Part shown: one piece after another, positions 1 to 12,492 of the stretch
Layout: every line of letters starts with the position of its first letter
Numbering within the stretch: the stretch's first letter is position 1
NCBI GenBank assembly: GCA_025093555.1
Contig: JAIWNF010000023.1
Location: 310,001-374,000, forward strand
Reading direction: 5' to 3'
DNA length: 64,000 nt
Origin: Circinella umbellata
Lineage: Eukaryota; Mucoromycota; Mucoromycetes; Mucorales; Lichtheimiaceae
Made by a program: the position numbers and the translations under genes
The notes under the pieces: model-generated
The model's input: only the letters and a program-made list of their open reading frames with translations
What the model was told of the DNA's origin: nothing
Database searches by the model: none

Positions 1-2984
1 ACATTCTTTTGGTACAATACATCCCTCAAAGACTTTGGTTTGATTCTTGACCACACGAAGATCAACTTCTTTAGTAGACCACCCGGTATATTCACCTTCA
101 TCCAATGTCTGTAAATCTTGACGACAATCCACATAGGTCAAATTCTTTAATCCACTTTCATCTTCCTTGTTACTATCCCTCAACACGATATTGTATCGAG
201 GATCATTAAACAAAATACGCATTTGATTGAATCGGAAAGGTGTCGGTGGACTTGCTTTTCCCGTTTTCAAAACGACTTGAAATCGAACAGGTGCATCCAC
301 AAAATTAGCTCTTGTTTGAAACTGAGCATCACAATTTAACATGGGATTAATTTGATCCATATGAATAACCAACGAAGTCGTTTGTTGTTCTTTTTGATCA
401 CCATCATCAATTTTCTTATAAAGTACGTCCATTAATTCATTCTGAATATCGTGCCGTTTCTGTTCAGACATTGGAAGATCACTTGACATAAGTTCTATCA
501 AGCATTCCAATGCTCTTTCCCAAGACCCAAGTTCTTTGGCACATCGTAATGACCATCGCAAAATCGATGTTAATATCATATTCCAATTTTCTTTTCTATA
601 GGTCTTGCCAATACGTTCAAAAAACTTTAGTGCCATTTCAAATTTGCTAGTTTCGTAATAAGTGCCTGCAATTTCTGCTGCGAGATAAAGTGTCATTCGT
701 CCATTTCGATATTTTTTGAACTGTTCGTAACTTTTAGTCAATAATTCAATTGTGAGTGCAGAATGATCTATTTGTCGTTCGTTCACAAGAAGTGTTTCCC
801 AAATAGTGGCAGGTTCTTTGGTAGAGTCCGTTTGCGTAGCTGCATTATCGGCTTCCAGGAAACGACGTCGTCGTTCTGCGCAACACATGGCAGCCAAGTG
901 ATAATAAAATCCTGGATGTTGTAGAATGGAGCCAGGATTACATCCTATAGCAGGACTAGGTCCACTACCACTACCACCCATGAGTGGATGAGATTGAGTA
1001 GGTGATCCAGGTGTATTCATATAAGATGCTGGACTAGGAATTTTGATTCCATGTTGTGTAGCAGCATCGATAATATCTCCAAAAATACGGTATTGTTTTG
1101 ATAACCATGCCCAGTATTCAAATGTCTGTTCACCAGTACCCCATACGGTTGCATAAGTCTGAATCATATGTAAATGACCATTCAGTTGAGCTAAAGCACC
1201 CGATGTATCATTCATATATAAATAGAAACTACAAATCTATATAAATAAATGCGTTACTCAATTGTTTTCTTTTTTTGCAATCACTATATCACCCTCCCCA
1301 TTCCTCCTCACTGGAAGAGAAACATGTGATATTTACTTTGATACTAATACAATCCATAAGAGCTTTTGCTTCTTCCCATCGTTTACTATGTAATGGTAGT
1401 CCAATTTGACCAGGAGTAATGGATGATTTTGGTGCCAACATATCCGCTACCAATGTATATGCACTTTCGTATGATCTAGTTTTTATTTATAATCAATTAA
1501 TCAATAAATTCATCTCCTCCCTTCATTCTATAATATAATATCCTTCTAATCGGTTTTTTTTGTCTTACTTTGTTGCCCCTTCAATATCTTGTTTGATTTC
1601 TTGAAGAACACCCGTTTTAAAATCATATCGTAACATCCAACCTTGTACTGAAAGAGGTTGAGGTTCATTTGTATCAGGAGAACGTGGAGTCATTGAAGGT
1701 GATGGTAATTTGGCTCGTTTCTTTCGTACTTTTTTAATTCGATTATTATAATAATGAATTGCTGATTCGTGTAAATTACGATAAAGGCTTGATAAAAGAA
1801 AATGATTATAATGTGTTAGTTTCCTTTTATTTCTCTCTCTTGGGATTGACAGATGATTTTTCTGAAAACTTACTTATTCACAAATTCTTGAATATCATGT
1901 TGTGTACCAGGACTTATAATAAAAAATGAGTTCTTATTATCTAATCCAGATTGTTTACGAATCCATACTAATCTTTCTTCAACTGCGTGATCATCTAATA
2001 ATAATAATATAAATTATATCATTTACATATTAGTATAAAGAAAGCTATTTCCCTTTTTCCCGGTAAATGTTCCTTTTATCAAATACGTTTACCTGTTTGA
2101 TGACGTTTTAAAATAATAGTAGCAGCAAACTTAATCCCTTTATCTTGAAAATATTTTCTAATAATGAATTATATGAAATTGTATATAAGTATATCATGCA
2201 TAATCGCTATCCTTTTTCATTTTTTTTTTTCATCACGTTTGACCCTATTTATAATTTACCTGCGCTCATTTATTTCTTGTGCCAATACTGTATCTTTTTC
2301 ACGTTCAGTTGGATCAATCATTACATGTGAACTTAAAGGTCCAGTTTCTCGTTTAGGTCGAGGAGGACTTCCTGGCTCTTGACTCCAGTCCCATAAATCA
2401 TAAAATCCAACAACAACACTAGGTATTTCTAACTGTTTTTTAATCCATAATGGTGTCATGAATCCATCTGGATGAAGAGGTGATTCAGTTGATAATGGTG
2501 AAAGGTTAGAATGGGGAGGTGGTAAGTTTGGACTAATGGGTGTTCGTTCTGAAAGTTTATAGTCCTAGTAATATATAGTTTTTTTTTTACGTTAATAACA
2601 TACACATATATACACATACAGACACGTATATATATATACCTTGTCGACGAGAATCGTTTTAAATGCAGGTGTTGAAGGAATACCAGTTGTTGTCGAGGAT
2701 CGAATTGTATCATAAAGTGAATGTTGTTGTTTATTATTAAATACATTTTGAAGCATGGTTCCTAATGCTGCACGAGACGAAGGTGGTTGACGAGTATTAT
2801 TACCACTTGATGGTGGTAGTGGTGGTGTTGCTGTAGTAGTAGTAGTAGTAGTAGAGGCATCATTATCAGGTCGCGATGTTGTCGCTGTTGTTGTCGACGA
2901 TTGTTCGGAAGTAGTAGTGCCAATTCCATAAACCGCGAGTACAGGAACAGGATGGAGTAAATACTCGGTAGGATATGTGTTCAT
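1..2984 (-). CDS. TRAPPC11: TRAPPC11 (foie gras) tethering-complex subunit, 3' end outside window
   Basis: This is the TRAPP complex subunit 11, which acts in ER-to-Golgi and Golgi vesicle tethering. Seven exons are visible on the minus strand: 2984-2640, 2564-2260, 2157-2093, 1994-1874, 1787-1569, 1475-1337 and 1236-1. All introns are GT-AG and phases agree, giving 810 codons before the window edge. Family signs are the early 'LEIPSVVVGFYDLWDW' strand (human TRAPPC11 has a matching VPALVVVFYELDW), 'YRNLHESAIHYYNNRIKKVR', and the foie gras helical repeats around 'HPGFYYHLAAMCCAERRRR'. The last exon continues open to base 1, so the C-terminal gryzun part is only begun. The first exon contains Thr/Ser-rich low complexity (about residues 24-60) not expected in animals. 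The start at 2984 is the first ATG in the open frame and begins the conserved 'EYLLHPVPVLAVYG' stretch. Family call is recognition from memory of homologues; no search was run. Confidence 0.9.
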
Positions 2985-5099
2985 GACAAAACCAAAAAAA
3001 GTAAAGCTGATTCGATTATTTTTACGCGATTATTGATTTAATTATTCTAGTTAATAAACACACACACACACACTCTTGAAAGTTTCTTTAAATTAATGAG
3101 CTATAAAAAAAAAGAAATCCTGCGGACTCTCTTCTCTCATTTCTCAATTTGTAACGTTTTCTATGTTTCACAAATAGATTATTTCAGGTACTTATTCTAC
3201 TAGTTTTCACTGAGAGACTTAACTCTTTTCCAGATAACAATTTTACTGTGTAAAGGAAATTGTATTTAGCCGCATGTAAACAGGACAAGCTCAAGGTTTT
3301 TAAAAATGTTATCATAAACTAGGTCATTTGAACCAAATTCAGTAACTCATCTCACGAAAATAAAAGTTTAGAAACAACTTTGGTCGTAGTTTTTCAATCA
3401 AAATATATTAATATGATATACAGTATTAGGTATAATAGATATGATGGTCTTTGATTGTATTTTAATGATTGCTGGTATTCTAACTATATTATCATATCCA
3501 GAACCCTGTTTGCATGAATCACAAAATGGTACCAAACTCAGTGTTGTTGAGAGAAACAAAGCAAAAAATTCATGCCATGTTAATGGTATTTTATATCGTA
3601 TTATGATGTTGAATATTAAAACTATTATACGTTCCAATCCACTGTTAATGCTTATTGACCATTACCAAGTGCTGATAGCTTGTATAAAAAATAGATGCTT
3701 TTTATTTGGATAATATTCTTATATTTAATTGTGTCATTAATGATCAAGAAACTGAATCGGCTACTAATATTTTTGAGTGAAAAAAACTTGGATGAAGTTT
3801 GAAAATAATAATAATTATGGCTGTCAAAGAAAAAGACCGGCAAGGATAATAAAAGAAATATGGAAAGAATAGTTTCGGCGAAAGGGAAAATAATTAAGGA
3901 CATCATACAAGTGGTTGGAATAACAAAATTAGTCTATTCACGAGTTCAATAATGGCTTTTCTCTTTTATAATCAGAATGGTGGAAAGATTAAGATATTGG
4001 TGATCCATAGTTCACTATTTCCTCTGTTTCACCTGTGTCTGCGCCACTTCAATTCACCGGTTCAAGTGATTTTGGAAATGCTATTGAGTTTGTTTTGTAC
4101 GATACCAAGAAGCTCCCTTCTTTTTTCTACCCAATCATACGTCAGGGCATAACTAAGGTGAGAGGAAGAGTCGCGGAAAATTTGTAGGAACAAAGAAGGA
4201 CAAGAGTAAAAATAATAATCTTAAAATAAGGAGAAAACGTAGAAGAGAGAGAAAGATGACAAGCAAGTCTTCAATGTTCGCGGTGCTTTCGCCGAGCTTG
4301 GCTTCCTTATGGCCAACTTGAAAACTCTAACTAATTACTGCAGCTGATTGATTTTACAGAACATGGCGTCCGGCTGAATTTCGTAATATATCACTGACAC
4401 TACCATGTTCAGAAACGATACTTGATCCATACGTACGTACGTTGTTAAATATTGATATTGTCAACAAAAATAAAGTAAAAAAATATAAGTATTAAGTGTA
4501 ATTAATAAATAAAGCTCACTACCAAAGTAATTGATGTGTACAGACGTACTTTTACTAAATAACATTAGTTGGTGATGTTGTACAGCAACTAGTTTATATT
4601 ATCTTTTAATACTGGATCCTACAATTCACATGTACGTTTATAATTAAAACAATGAGCGAGAAGAATATATTGAGCATTTATAAATAAAGACAATAAATAT
4701 GAGCCTATTGCAAGACTACAAGAAATTGATTGATAATATATTTAGTTTCACCTGATATTGAGAGCCTTTTGTACCTGTAGTAGTTTATTCAATTATAAAT
4801 CATATTACATATAGTTATAAAAGTTTTTCTTAATAATTTATTATAGTTTAATCTACATGTAGTCGCTTTCACCATAAAGAAAATGAGCTAGAATTACTGA
4901 TAGACTACCATGTAATTATTACTATTTTGGTACAAATAATGTCAACTATAGGCACTTTGATCCACCGTGATCGATCCACACTTAAAAGTATAGCGCTGTT
5001 GTCTATCTGTAGATACATTATACAAAGATATAATATTGGTAAAATATTATCAGGGCCATGTTGCGTAGCAATAAAGGGGGAAAATTATAGATATTAAAA
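2985..5099. other. AT-rich intergenic DNA upstream of TRAPPC11
   Basis: Contains the TRAPPC11 promoter side and no gene I can support. A (CA)n tract lies near 3058-3073. Short open frames (3441-3713 plus, 3652-3906 minus) lack homology I recognise and have no sensible splice partners. A TACGTACGTACGT cluster sits at 4430-4443. Confidence 0.6.
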
Positions 5100-6900
5100 A
5101 AAAAAGGTTGCCATGGTCTTTGTGTTGGGGTAACAGCTGTTGTTTAGCTGGCGCCTATTTTTTTTACTGCGGCAGATGGATTTTTATAAAATATGCGCAG
5201 TCGAGCGAAAAAATGAAAGTCTCTTCTTCTTTTCTTTACTTCTTTCCATGGTTCTGGAGTCTACCTTACCACATTATGCGCGTCGTTTTTTTTCCTGAAG
5301 AAAAGAAACTAGCATGCAGTCTTAGCCTTATGGTTAATCTTTGGTAAAGAACCAGGAAAAAGTTTCAGGTAATTTCTTAATTGCCGCCTCTTTTCCTTAA
5401 CTTTTGAGAAAAGAAAAAACAGCAGCCTTCTTTTTTTCTTTGACTTGTGGTTAGTCGCTTTGGGTTTTGGAAATAAAAAAGAGGTTTGGAACTTTTTTCC
5501 AACTTATGATTGTGTTTGTATTATTTTACGAATGCTGCTTGGTTCGAATGATAATATAACTTTCATTACCCAAACGGTTCTTTTGAAACGATTGTTCTTG
5601 GACATGTCTCTTGTTCCTTGACAAATTCGGTTCAACTCTTTTCGTAAGCTTGACATATTCGGATTATTGACGTTTTCCATTGGTACACCTTGCTTTTCTT
5701 TTTTCATGGGATTAACAAGGAAGGAAAATTGAGCTGATTATGGTATACAAGTTTCAATGGAAGAGTAAAATCCAAGTATGCATGTGAAAGGGATTCAGTT
5801 ACTTTATTGGTGAGTCTTTTTATTGGAGAATGTTCTTTCGTGACATTCCGTGCTGTTGTGTATTGTTAAGAATGAAGTAGATGCTGCAACAATCTTTCTT
5901 CAGCAACTTTTTAAGTTGGCTACAATCCTTCAGGTTGAACGGTTGTCATGGTTGAACACCCGTTGCTGCAATAACGATCATTTTTTCTCTCCATATTTTA
6001 CAAAAGAAGGAGTTTGTTGTCCTGGTTGCTAGCAGTACACGCTTTTGATTTTGTGAAAGACCAACAAGACTCGGGTTTCACTATTTGTTACCAGGCATTT
6101 GCTTAGCAGTGACAGCATTGTCAAATCATCCCAACCATAGTTGATAATCCACGTGCTTTCGGTTCGCTATTGCCTTATGGATACGCCCATTTTAACTGGG
6201 TAGGTGAAACGTTAGTCCAAGGCAAAGTTTCATCCAGTGGCCAGCAATGCCTGTCATGTTTCCTTTTTAACAAGATACCTACCTATTCCAACGGGTGGAT
6301 GATTCCATCAGTGACATGGACCTTTGTTTTTGGTGTGGTTCAAATTATCAACTGGATGACGGTGACTTGGCTTTTGAATTTAAGTTGAAGGGTTGTCACA
6401 ACTGGCCCAGATGAAAGTAATCCTTGAGCCACCGGGTGAACCCATTTTGTACCTCCTGCAAATTTTATTTGATTCTGTCCAAGCGTACCAATTGATATGG
6501 TTCTGGTCAAACTAATATCAAGCGATAGTGTCAAAATCAGTGATAGTTGTGGGAACCAAGGTACAAAGCAAAACCAGAAGTATGTTAACAAGCTGGATCT
6601 TGCGCTCTATATAATGTTGACGAGGGATATGATACGAACATTTGGAGGATTTATTATAAACCAGTATAGTATGACCTAAAGGAGACTATACATGTATTCT
6701 CGAGGAGGGTAATACAAGTGCGTGGTGTTGCAGGATGCAAGTCTGAAATTGTCGGCGGGCAATTGATGACGGGTAAAGATTGGTAACAAGGATAACATTT
6801 GGCAAGATGGCGTGGCAAGAATAATGTTTGGCAAGATCCATTCTCATCCGTTCCTATTTGATAACGCGTCATTTGGGATCAATATACGCGTGCTTCTGAG
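5100..6900. other. Higher-complexity island in the gene desert, possible decayed element
   Basis: Base composition and sequence complexity are higher here than in the flanking AT-rich DNA, and several 60-80 codon open frames occur on both strands (for example 5504-5707 minus, 6170-6388 plus, 6340-6591 minus). None forms a convincing spliced gene and none is a family I recognise. Near 6795-6838 the word TTTGGCAAGAT occurs twice around a GTGGCAAGAATAAT variant. It could be a decayed mobile element or pseudogene, but no terminal repeats or transposase motifs were found by eye. Confidence 0.35.
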
Positions 6901-7080
6901 GGAATAAATATTTTTTTGGGAAGCTTTGCCAATGAACGTTCTCGTCGTGCTTCCTGTCGGGTTGTTTGAGATTCACACAACTTACTGATACATTGGCCTT
7001 TTTAATTTCTCTCTTTCAAAATAAACTTTTTATTATACAAACAAATGGGTGGATTATGATTCTATATGTGTTTTATATGT

Positions 7081-7143
7081 ATGATAATGATAATGATAAT
7101 GATAATGATAATGATAATGATAATGATAATGGTAATGGTAATG
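7081..7143. repeat. (GATAAT)n microsatellite
   Basis: About eight perfect GATAAT/ATGATA hexamer units followed by three GGTAAT variant units. It creates spurious Asp-Asn and Met-Ile repeat open frames. Confidence 0.9.
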
Positions 7144-7304
7144 GGCAGCACTTGCGCGTGTAACTTTACCGCTACATTTTTATATGATGATGATATGTTG
7201 CAGTTATATAAATATCACCCCTCTCTTCGTGTAATACATCACTGTGGTACGTATTTACATATATTGTGTTTTTTTAATCTTGCTTATACATGCGGGAAGA
7301 CATA

Positions 7305-7520
7305 TATTATTTACATAATTTAAAACTCTCTTTCGCCTCGCCCCTTCTCCCTCACACTACAAAAAACATCATTATTCTAGATGTAAATGGATTAATCGTT
7401 GTACCATCTTATTTTATATTTACTGTCTACGCTCATTTTCTTTTTATAATACTATATGTACAGTAAAACAATAGTATTCTTCATTTACTATGTACAAAAA
7501 TTGGACAAAAGAAAATGAAT
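7305..7520 (+). repeat. Copy A of a divergent dispersed repeat
   Basis: Matches 11358-11635 in the same orientation. Shared words in order are TTTAAAACT, TGTAAATGGATTAATCG, TACCATCTTAT, TACTGTCTAC, TAAAACAATA and TTGGACAAAAGAAAA. Copy B has about 80 extra bases after the first block. No coding potential is evident in either copy. Confidence 0.75.
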
Positions 7521-8732
7521 GAGTTATATACAGTAGTTATCAAGGAGTGACATGAAGCACTGGGTGATGGAACAAAGAGTTGATGCTGGTGTCCGAGTTC
7601 TGTCAGTAGAAGAATTTCATCGTACTCGATCACAACGTCAACCTTATTATTTAAAACACAAAGTCGTATGCTAAACATATGATTTTTTAAAAACTCTTTA
7701 TTATACAGATTTGGCAATCTGAAGGGCAAGCAAATTTTAAAAGAACCTCGAGCTTGTGTGATACTGAGTTTATGTTATATAATTATTTTAAAGTGCTTAA
7801 TACAATGACTCTGCTTTTGATTGATGGCCCCAGATGTTTTAGCTGCCAAAATAATAATAAAAAAACGTTGGGTGCTATGTATGCAGATGGTATTGGGACG
7901 CCAAATTAAGATCTGTCTTCCACAATTAATTTCTAACCACACGCCAAATGTTTTCCAACAAATAATTTGAATTTGCTGACCAAATCGTCATATTTTTATT
8001 CAGAACAGATACTTTGAAAATGAATGTCTATTTTATTTTATTTTTGGCTTAAAAAATCAAAGACTCAAATCTACATGGTCGTTATGCTTGTGTATATCCT
8101 GCTGTCTTGTTAAAAGAAATTCTGGTCATCATACGTTGTTACTGGAGTGAAATGTTCCGAGCTCAATCGAGTACTATCTTTATGAAACAACAAGGTTGGT
8201 CATTCACTGTGGCAATACTGTCGGCTCTGCTGTTACTTTTACTGCAAAGTAGACTAAAAATAAAGATTTTTTACGTATAGAACTGCTATTTACGAAAGAG
8301 GTCGTTGTTTTTTTCTCAATATATATATATATCACTTTGTTGATGATACTAATTACTTGTCTGTAAAATAAAGCAAAGGCTAGAATATGTATTAACGCGT
8401 AAGCTTTATTTATTTTATTTTTAATCCTGAAATGGAACGGATACTTTGTTGGAACCAGAATCGGTTATTGTCAATTTCTAGATAGAAAAAAAAGTCTTAT
8501 TGTTGTCCGATTCATTTATAGAATAATTAAGCATGAAAAAAAAAAACTTTCATATTGATAAAATAACGTACTTTTATTTTATATCAACGTAGTAGATATG
8601 AGTCTTTGAATTATTAATCTTATTAGAACATGTATATATTTAAACCAACTTAAAGCTCTACTTGCTCACTCATTTAACCTTCAAAGATGATTTAGCTATA
8701 TGTAGTAAAAGCACCACCAATAAGGCGTAAGC

Positions 8733-8755
8733 TTTTTTTTTTTTTTTTTTTTTTT
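8733..8755. repeat. T23 homopolymer
   Basis: An uninterrupted run of 23 T. Its length may be affected by sequencing error. Confidence 0.9.
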
Positions 8756-10142
8756 GCTTTGAGCATTGAGTCTGATGTTGTTTGTGATCCCTTTGGCTCC
8801 TCCGACTTTGAATTTTGAATACTAAAGCTAAAATATCAGTGCTATTATAAAATAAAATTTTATTGGAGACCATCATCTGTATTGGTTATATAGTATTTGT
8901 ATATATTAAAGATTCTAATGGCTGTAACTCCAAAAAGGTGGGAATGTCATTTTAAGAGATGAATAGCTTAGTGTCGTTTGGCATAGCTCAACTAGCTACA
9001 CAAGTAGATCAATTCCGCTCATACGTATGGCCTAATTTTGATACGTGGCTCATTTTCTAAAAGGCTTGAGACTAATAGTATTTTACATACTATTTATTTA
9101 GACAATAATACCAATATGAATCATTCTTTTGTAATGTATGAATAAAACGTGTCTATGTATTACGTATGACAAAAACAAAAAAAGAACAAGTCTTCACCCC
9201 AAGTCTCCTCTATTTATTCTCTCCGTATTACACACACATGGCAGCAAATGCAATAAAAAGAGTTTATATTAAGGTACACCCCCTGCTCTACATATAATAA
9301 CATTAGAAGTTTATACACTAAAGCCGAAATTTTTATTTTTTTTTGTTATAATACACAGACCCAAACTACTGTTACGCTAGTATGTTACAACACGTCTTAT
9401 AAATTAAAAAAAACCTATTGTATTTGATACACTGGAAATTTCATTGGTATCATGCTTCATTCTAAATTGTCAATAGAGTGAATTGATGCATAAAAAATTG
9501 TACGTATATCAATATTCTTTTTTTATATATATATATAAACATATGTAACAGTAAAAGGGTATTTTTTCGCATACGCAGTCATTTATTTATGTACGTACAG
9601 TATAATAGCCGCATTCGAACTATTCTATTTATTTAGTAATAATAGCACTGTAAATAATAAGAATGATAGTATAAATGTTGATATTTTATATATAAACAAA
9701 TTTTACATAAATGTTTTTTGTTGTTGGAAAGAATTATTATAAACAGTATTTTCTCTAAAGGTCCATAATACTTTTATTATTTATATAGTACGTAATTACG
9801 TATTATCTGAAACAATATTGATTTCTAAGAACTTTAAAAAAACGATTTCGTTGGCGTGTGTGTGCTGTGTGGTTTTGCTTTCCTATAGACTATTACTAGA
9901 AGAAAAGTACACCTTCATCACAAGTAAGACTATTATCATTGTGCTAAGAAATTGATTTTTTATGTACGTAGATCATTGGTATGATTATCCTATTGGTCAC
10001 GAGACATCATGTGTCATCGTATAGATTTTCTTGTGCGGCGATTATGCGCATTCCGTGTTGGCGTTTTTTTATATGTATCATTATCCTTAGAAAGTAGAAA
10101 AGCAAGGGTAAACTATATTTTATAGGCTAAAAAAAAAAGCGG

Positions 10143-10173
10143 ACTAATAGTGAATGGCGGGGCTACCCCGCCA
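10143..10173. repeat. Isolated GC hairpin, best copy of a small dispersed repeat
   Basis: Bases 10155-10162 and 10166-10173 form a perfect 8-bp stem (TGGCGGGG / CCCCGCCA) with a CTA loop inside very AT-rich DNA. The preceding ACTAATAGT is shared with 55745-55774, which also ends in ACCCCGCC. Shorter hairpins with a GTA loop occur at 5061-5071, 37076-37085, 41189-41199 and 42565-42577. Confidence 0.6.
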
Positions 10174-11357
10174 AGTATGCATAGAATATGTATGTTTGAT
10201 TATGATATATAGAGTTACGTACTGTAGATATAAAATAAATAAATAAAAGAGTACATCTTGATCCAATAAATGAATAAGTTATTATTAATAAAAGGTAATA
10301 AAAAAAAAGGATGATTTATTTTAAATGAATTATAGAACAAAGAAAGAATTAATGGAAACAAAGCATTTTTCTAAAGTAAAAGAAAAAAAAATTATAACAT
10401 GCTATTGACATATCGTTTGAGAAGAACAAATAAAGGGAAAATAAAATCAACTGTTGTCCCCGCTAAAGTAGTTTTTTGATGTTGAGAATAATAAAATAAG
10501 GGGGTTCGGTAAAGGTATCTAGTAATTATAACTTTGTTATTCTCAGCTCCTAATAACATAAAAAGAAAAAATTATACTTTATAGTTACTTCACTACTAGT
10601 AAAAATTATAATAAAATGTGAAAAGAGTCAAAAAAAAAGGACCCTATTGAAAAAGTATTAGTCAAGAATACTATATATAAGTCTATACTCTAATTGTGTT
10701 GCGTTGCGTTCATATTATTTTTTTATTAGCAACTCATCAATATGGCACTCAAAATGCAGGGGGTTGGAAATAAAATAAAAAAATAGGTTGGGCTTTCGAT
10801 AACTAAATGGAAGTACATTAGACTAGTTAAAAAAAAGGCGGACAAAATTAAAGTTACTTTTTCTATACTTTTTCCTTCTGTCTTTTGCATTACATATACA
10901 GTTTATAGAATGAATAGAAAACAAACAGCTAATAAAGTAATTACAGTATTATTTGTCTATTTCAAACAAATCTGGGAAATTAGACTAATAATAATTTAAT
11001 ATTCTTGATTTCACTAATGGTAACGAAGAAGAAGGGAGGTAAATATTCCAATAATAATATATGGTTTGTTTATTCAAAACTAAGATTTATAAAAAGAATA
11101 CGTAGAGGAAAAAGTAAACCAACTTCTCAGCCATAATAAACAACATCATTGTGTATGTAATCTGATTATATAAAAACCAATGATTACAAGTAGTATTTAT
11201 AGACTCGTATTTATATTACCCAAATCAACAAGTTTGTTTTTTTTTGACCCATTTGTTAAAATATAAAAATATCTCTTAGCAACTCAAAAAAAGTTAAAAA
11301 AAAATAAAAGACTTCCTTACAAGTTATATCACGATACTCATTCAATCCGGTTTTTTT

Positions 11358-11635
11358 TATCTATATTATTGTTTACATGATTTAAAACTTTCTTTTCTTT
11401 TGGCCTCCCTCCCTCCCCCCAAAAAAAAGATTACATGTAACAAATTTTAGAACCTCCCTTAACCCCAACCTCCCCAAGTTCCTTTTTTAACACACATTGT
11501 CATTATTTTCTATGTAAATGGATTAATCGCCATACCATCTTATATTACTCTTACTGTCTACTCCAAGTTTTTTTTACTATACTATACTATCCAATAAAAC
11601 AATATCATTCCTCATCAATTGGACAAAAGAAAAAG
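11358..11635 (+). repeat. Copy B of a divergent dispersed repeat
   Basis: Same-orientation partner of 7305-7520, about 4.1 kb away and about 0.9-1.1 kb upstream of the VTC start codon. It has an inserted C-rich block near 11425-11500 that copy A lacks. Confidence 0.75.
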
Positions 11636-12492
11636 AAGTAATTTGGCACTTATCAAAAAAAAATAAAAATAAAAAAAGATCATGACATCCCTAAACACAA
11701 CCTATTGACTCCTTTTTAATCCAGGTACCCCAGCAGAAGCTTATGAAAAAAATGACATATAGATATGTATATCTATAAACTCCTTTTTTTTTCGGGAACA
11801 GGACATTATATCATTAATAGTTCTCAAATAGGAAGAACAAGAAAAGTAAAAAAACAATTTCTCATGTACATTCACTGACAACTTTACTGTAAGAAGAAGA
11901 TCCATAATAATAATGGTAATGGTAATAATAAACATTAGATCCGATTTGCTAAATAAATAAACCTCCTTTTCGTTACTACTCCTTCCTTTCTATTCTTTTT
12001 TTTTCTTTCTCTATTTGCTTTTTGGTTTCCCCTAGTTTTTTGCACATTTTTTTTTTTTTTTGCCGCTACATAACCCATTTTCATCCATTTCCTCCCCCTT
12101 TTTTCTCGTTTCTCACTTTTTTTTTTTTGGTTCTTTCTTCTTCCTCTTTTTGCTTTAGTCTCTTTTTTTTTTCTTTTTTTTTTTATTATTATATAATTTC
12201 GTTTTTTCTTTTGTTTAACTACTCACTAATAGCAAGAAAAAAAAAGAACTTTACTAATAATAGTAGTACTAGTAGTAATTAATAATATTTTCCCCATTTT
12301 CAAATTGATCATTATTGTATAACAACTATATACCAAAGCAATTGAATAGATATACATAAATATATATATATTATTATATATATATTTATATATATAGTAC
12401 GTATATATCATCCCTTCATAAAATCATATACACATACAACCACAAACACCATCACCCCCTGTTTTTATTTTGTTATCAAATAATCCCATCAG

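Larger units (their letters stand above)
6901..12492. other. Long AT-rich gene desert upstream of the VTC gene
   Basis: About 5.6 kb with no supportable gene. It holds simple repeats, the divergent repeat pair at 7305-7520 and 11358-11635, a GC hairpin at 10155-10173 and many TACGTA words. The last 500 bp (about 11980-12240) are strongly pyrimidine-rich on the plus strand, with long T tracts, and probably form the promoter and 5' leader of the VTC gene that begins at 12493. Confidence 0.6.

Noticed and set aside
3441..3713. 90-codon plus-strand open frame
   Set aside because: No family resemblance; overlapping frames on both strands suggest chance openness.
5530..5560. GGTTCGAAT word resembling a tRNA T-loop
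   Set aside because: No acceptor stem or anticodon arm can be formed around it; no tRNA gene was found anywhere in the window.
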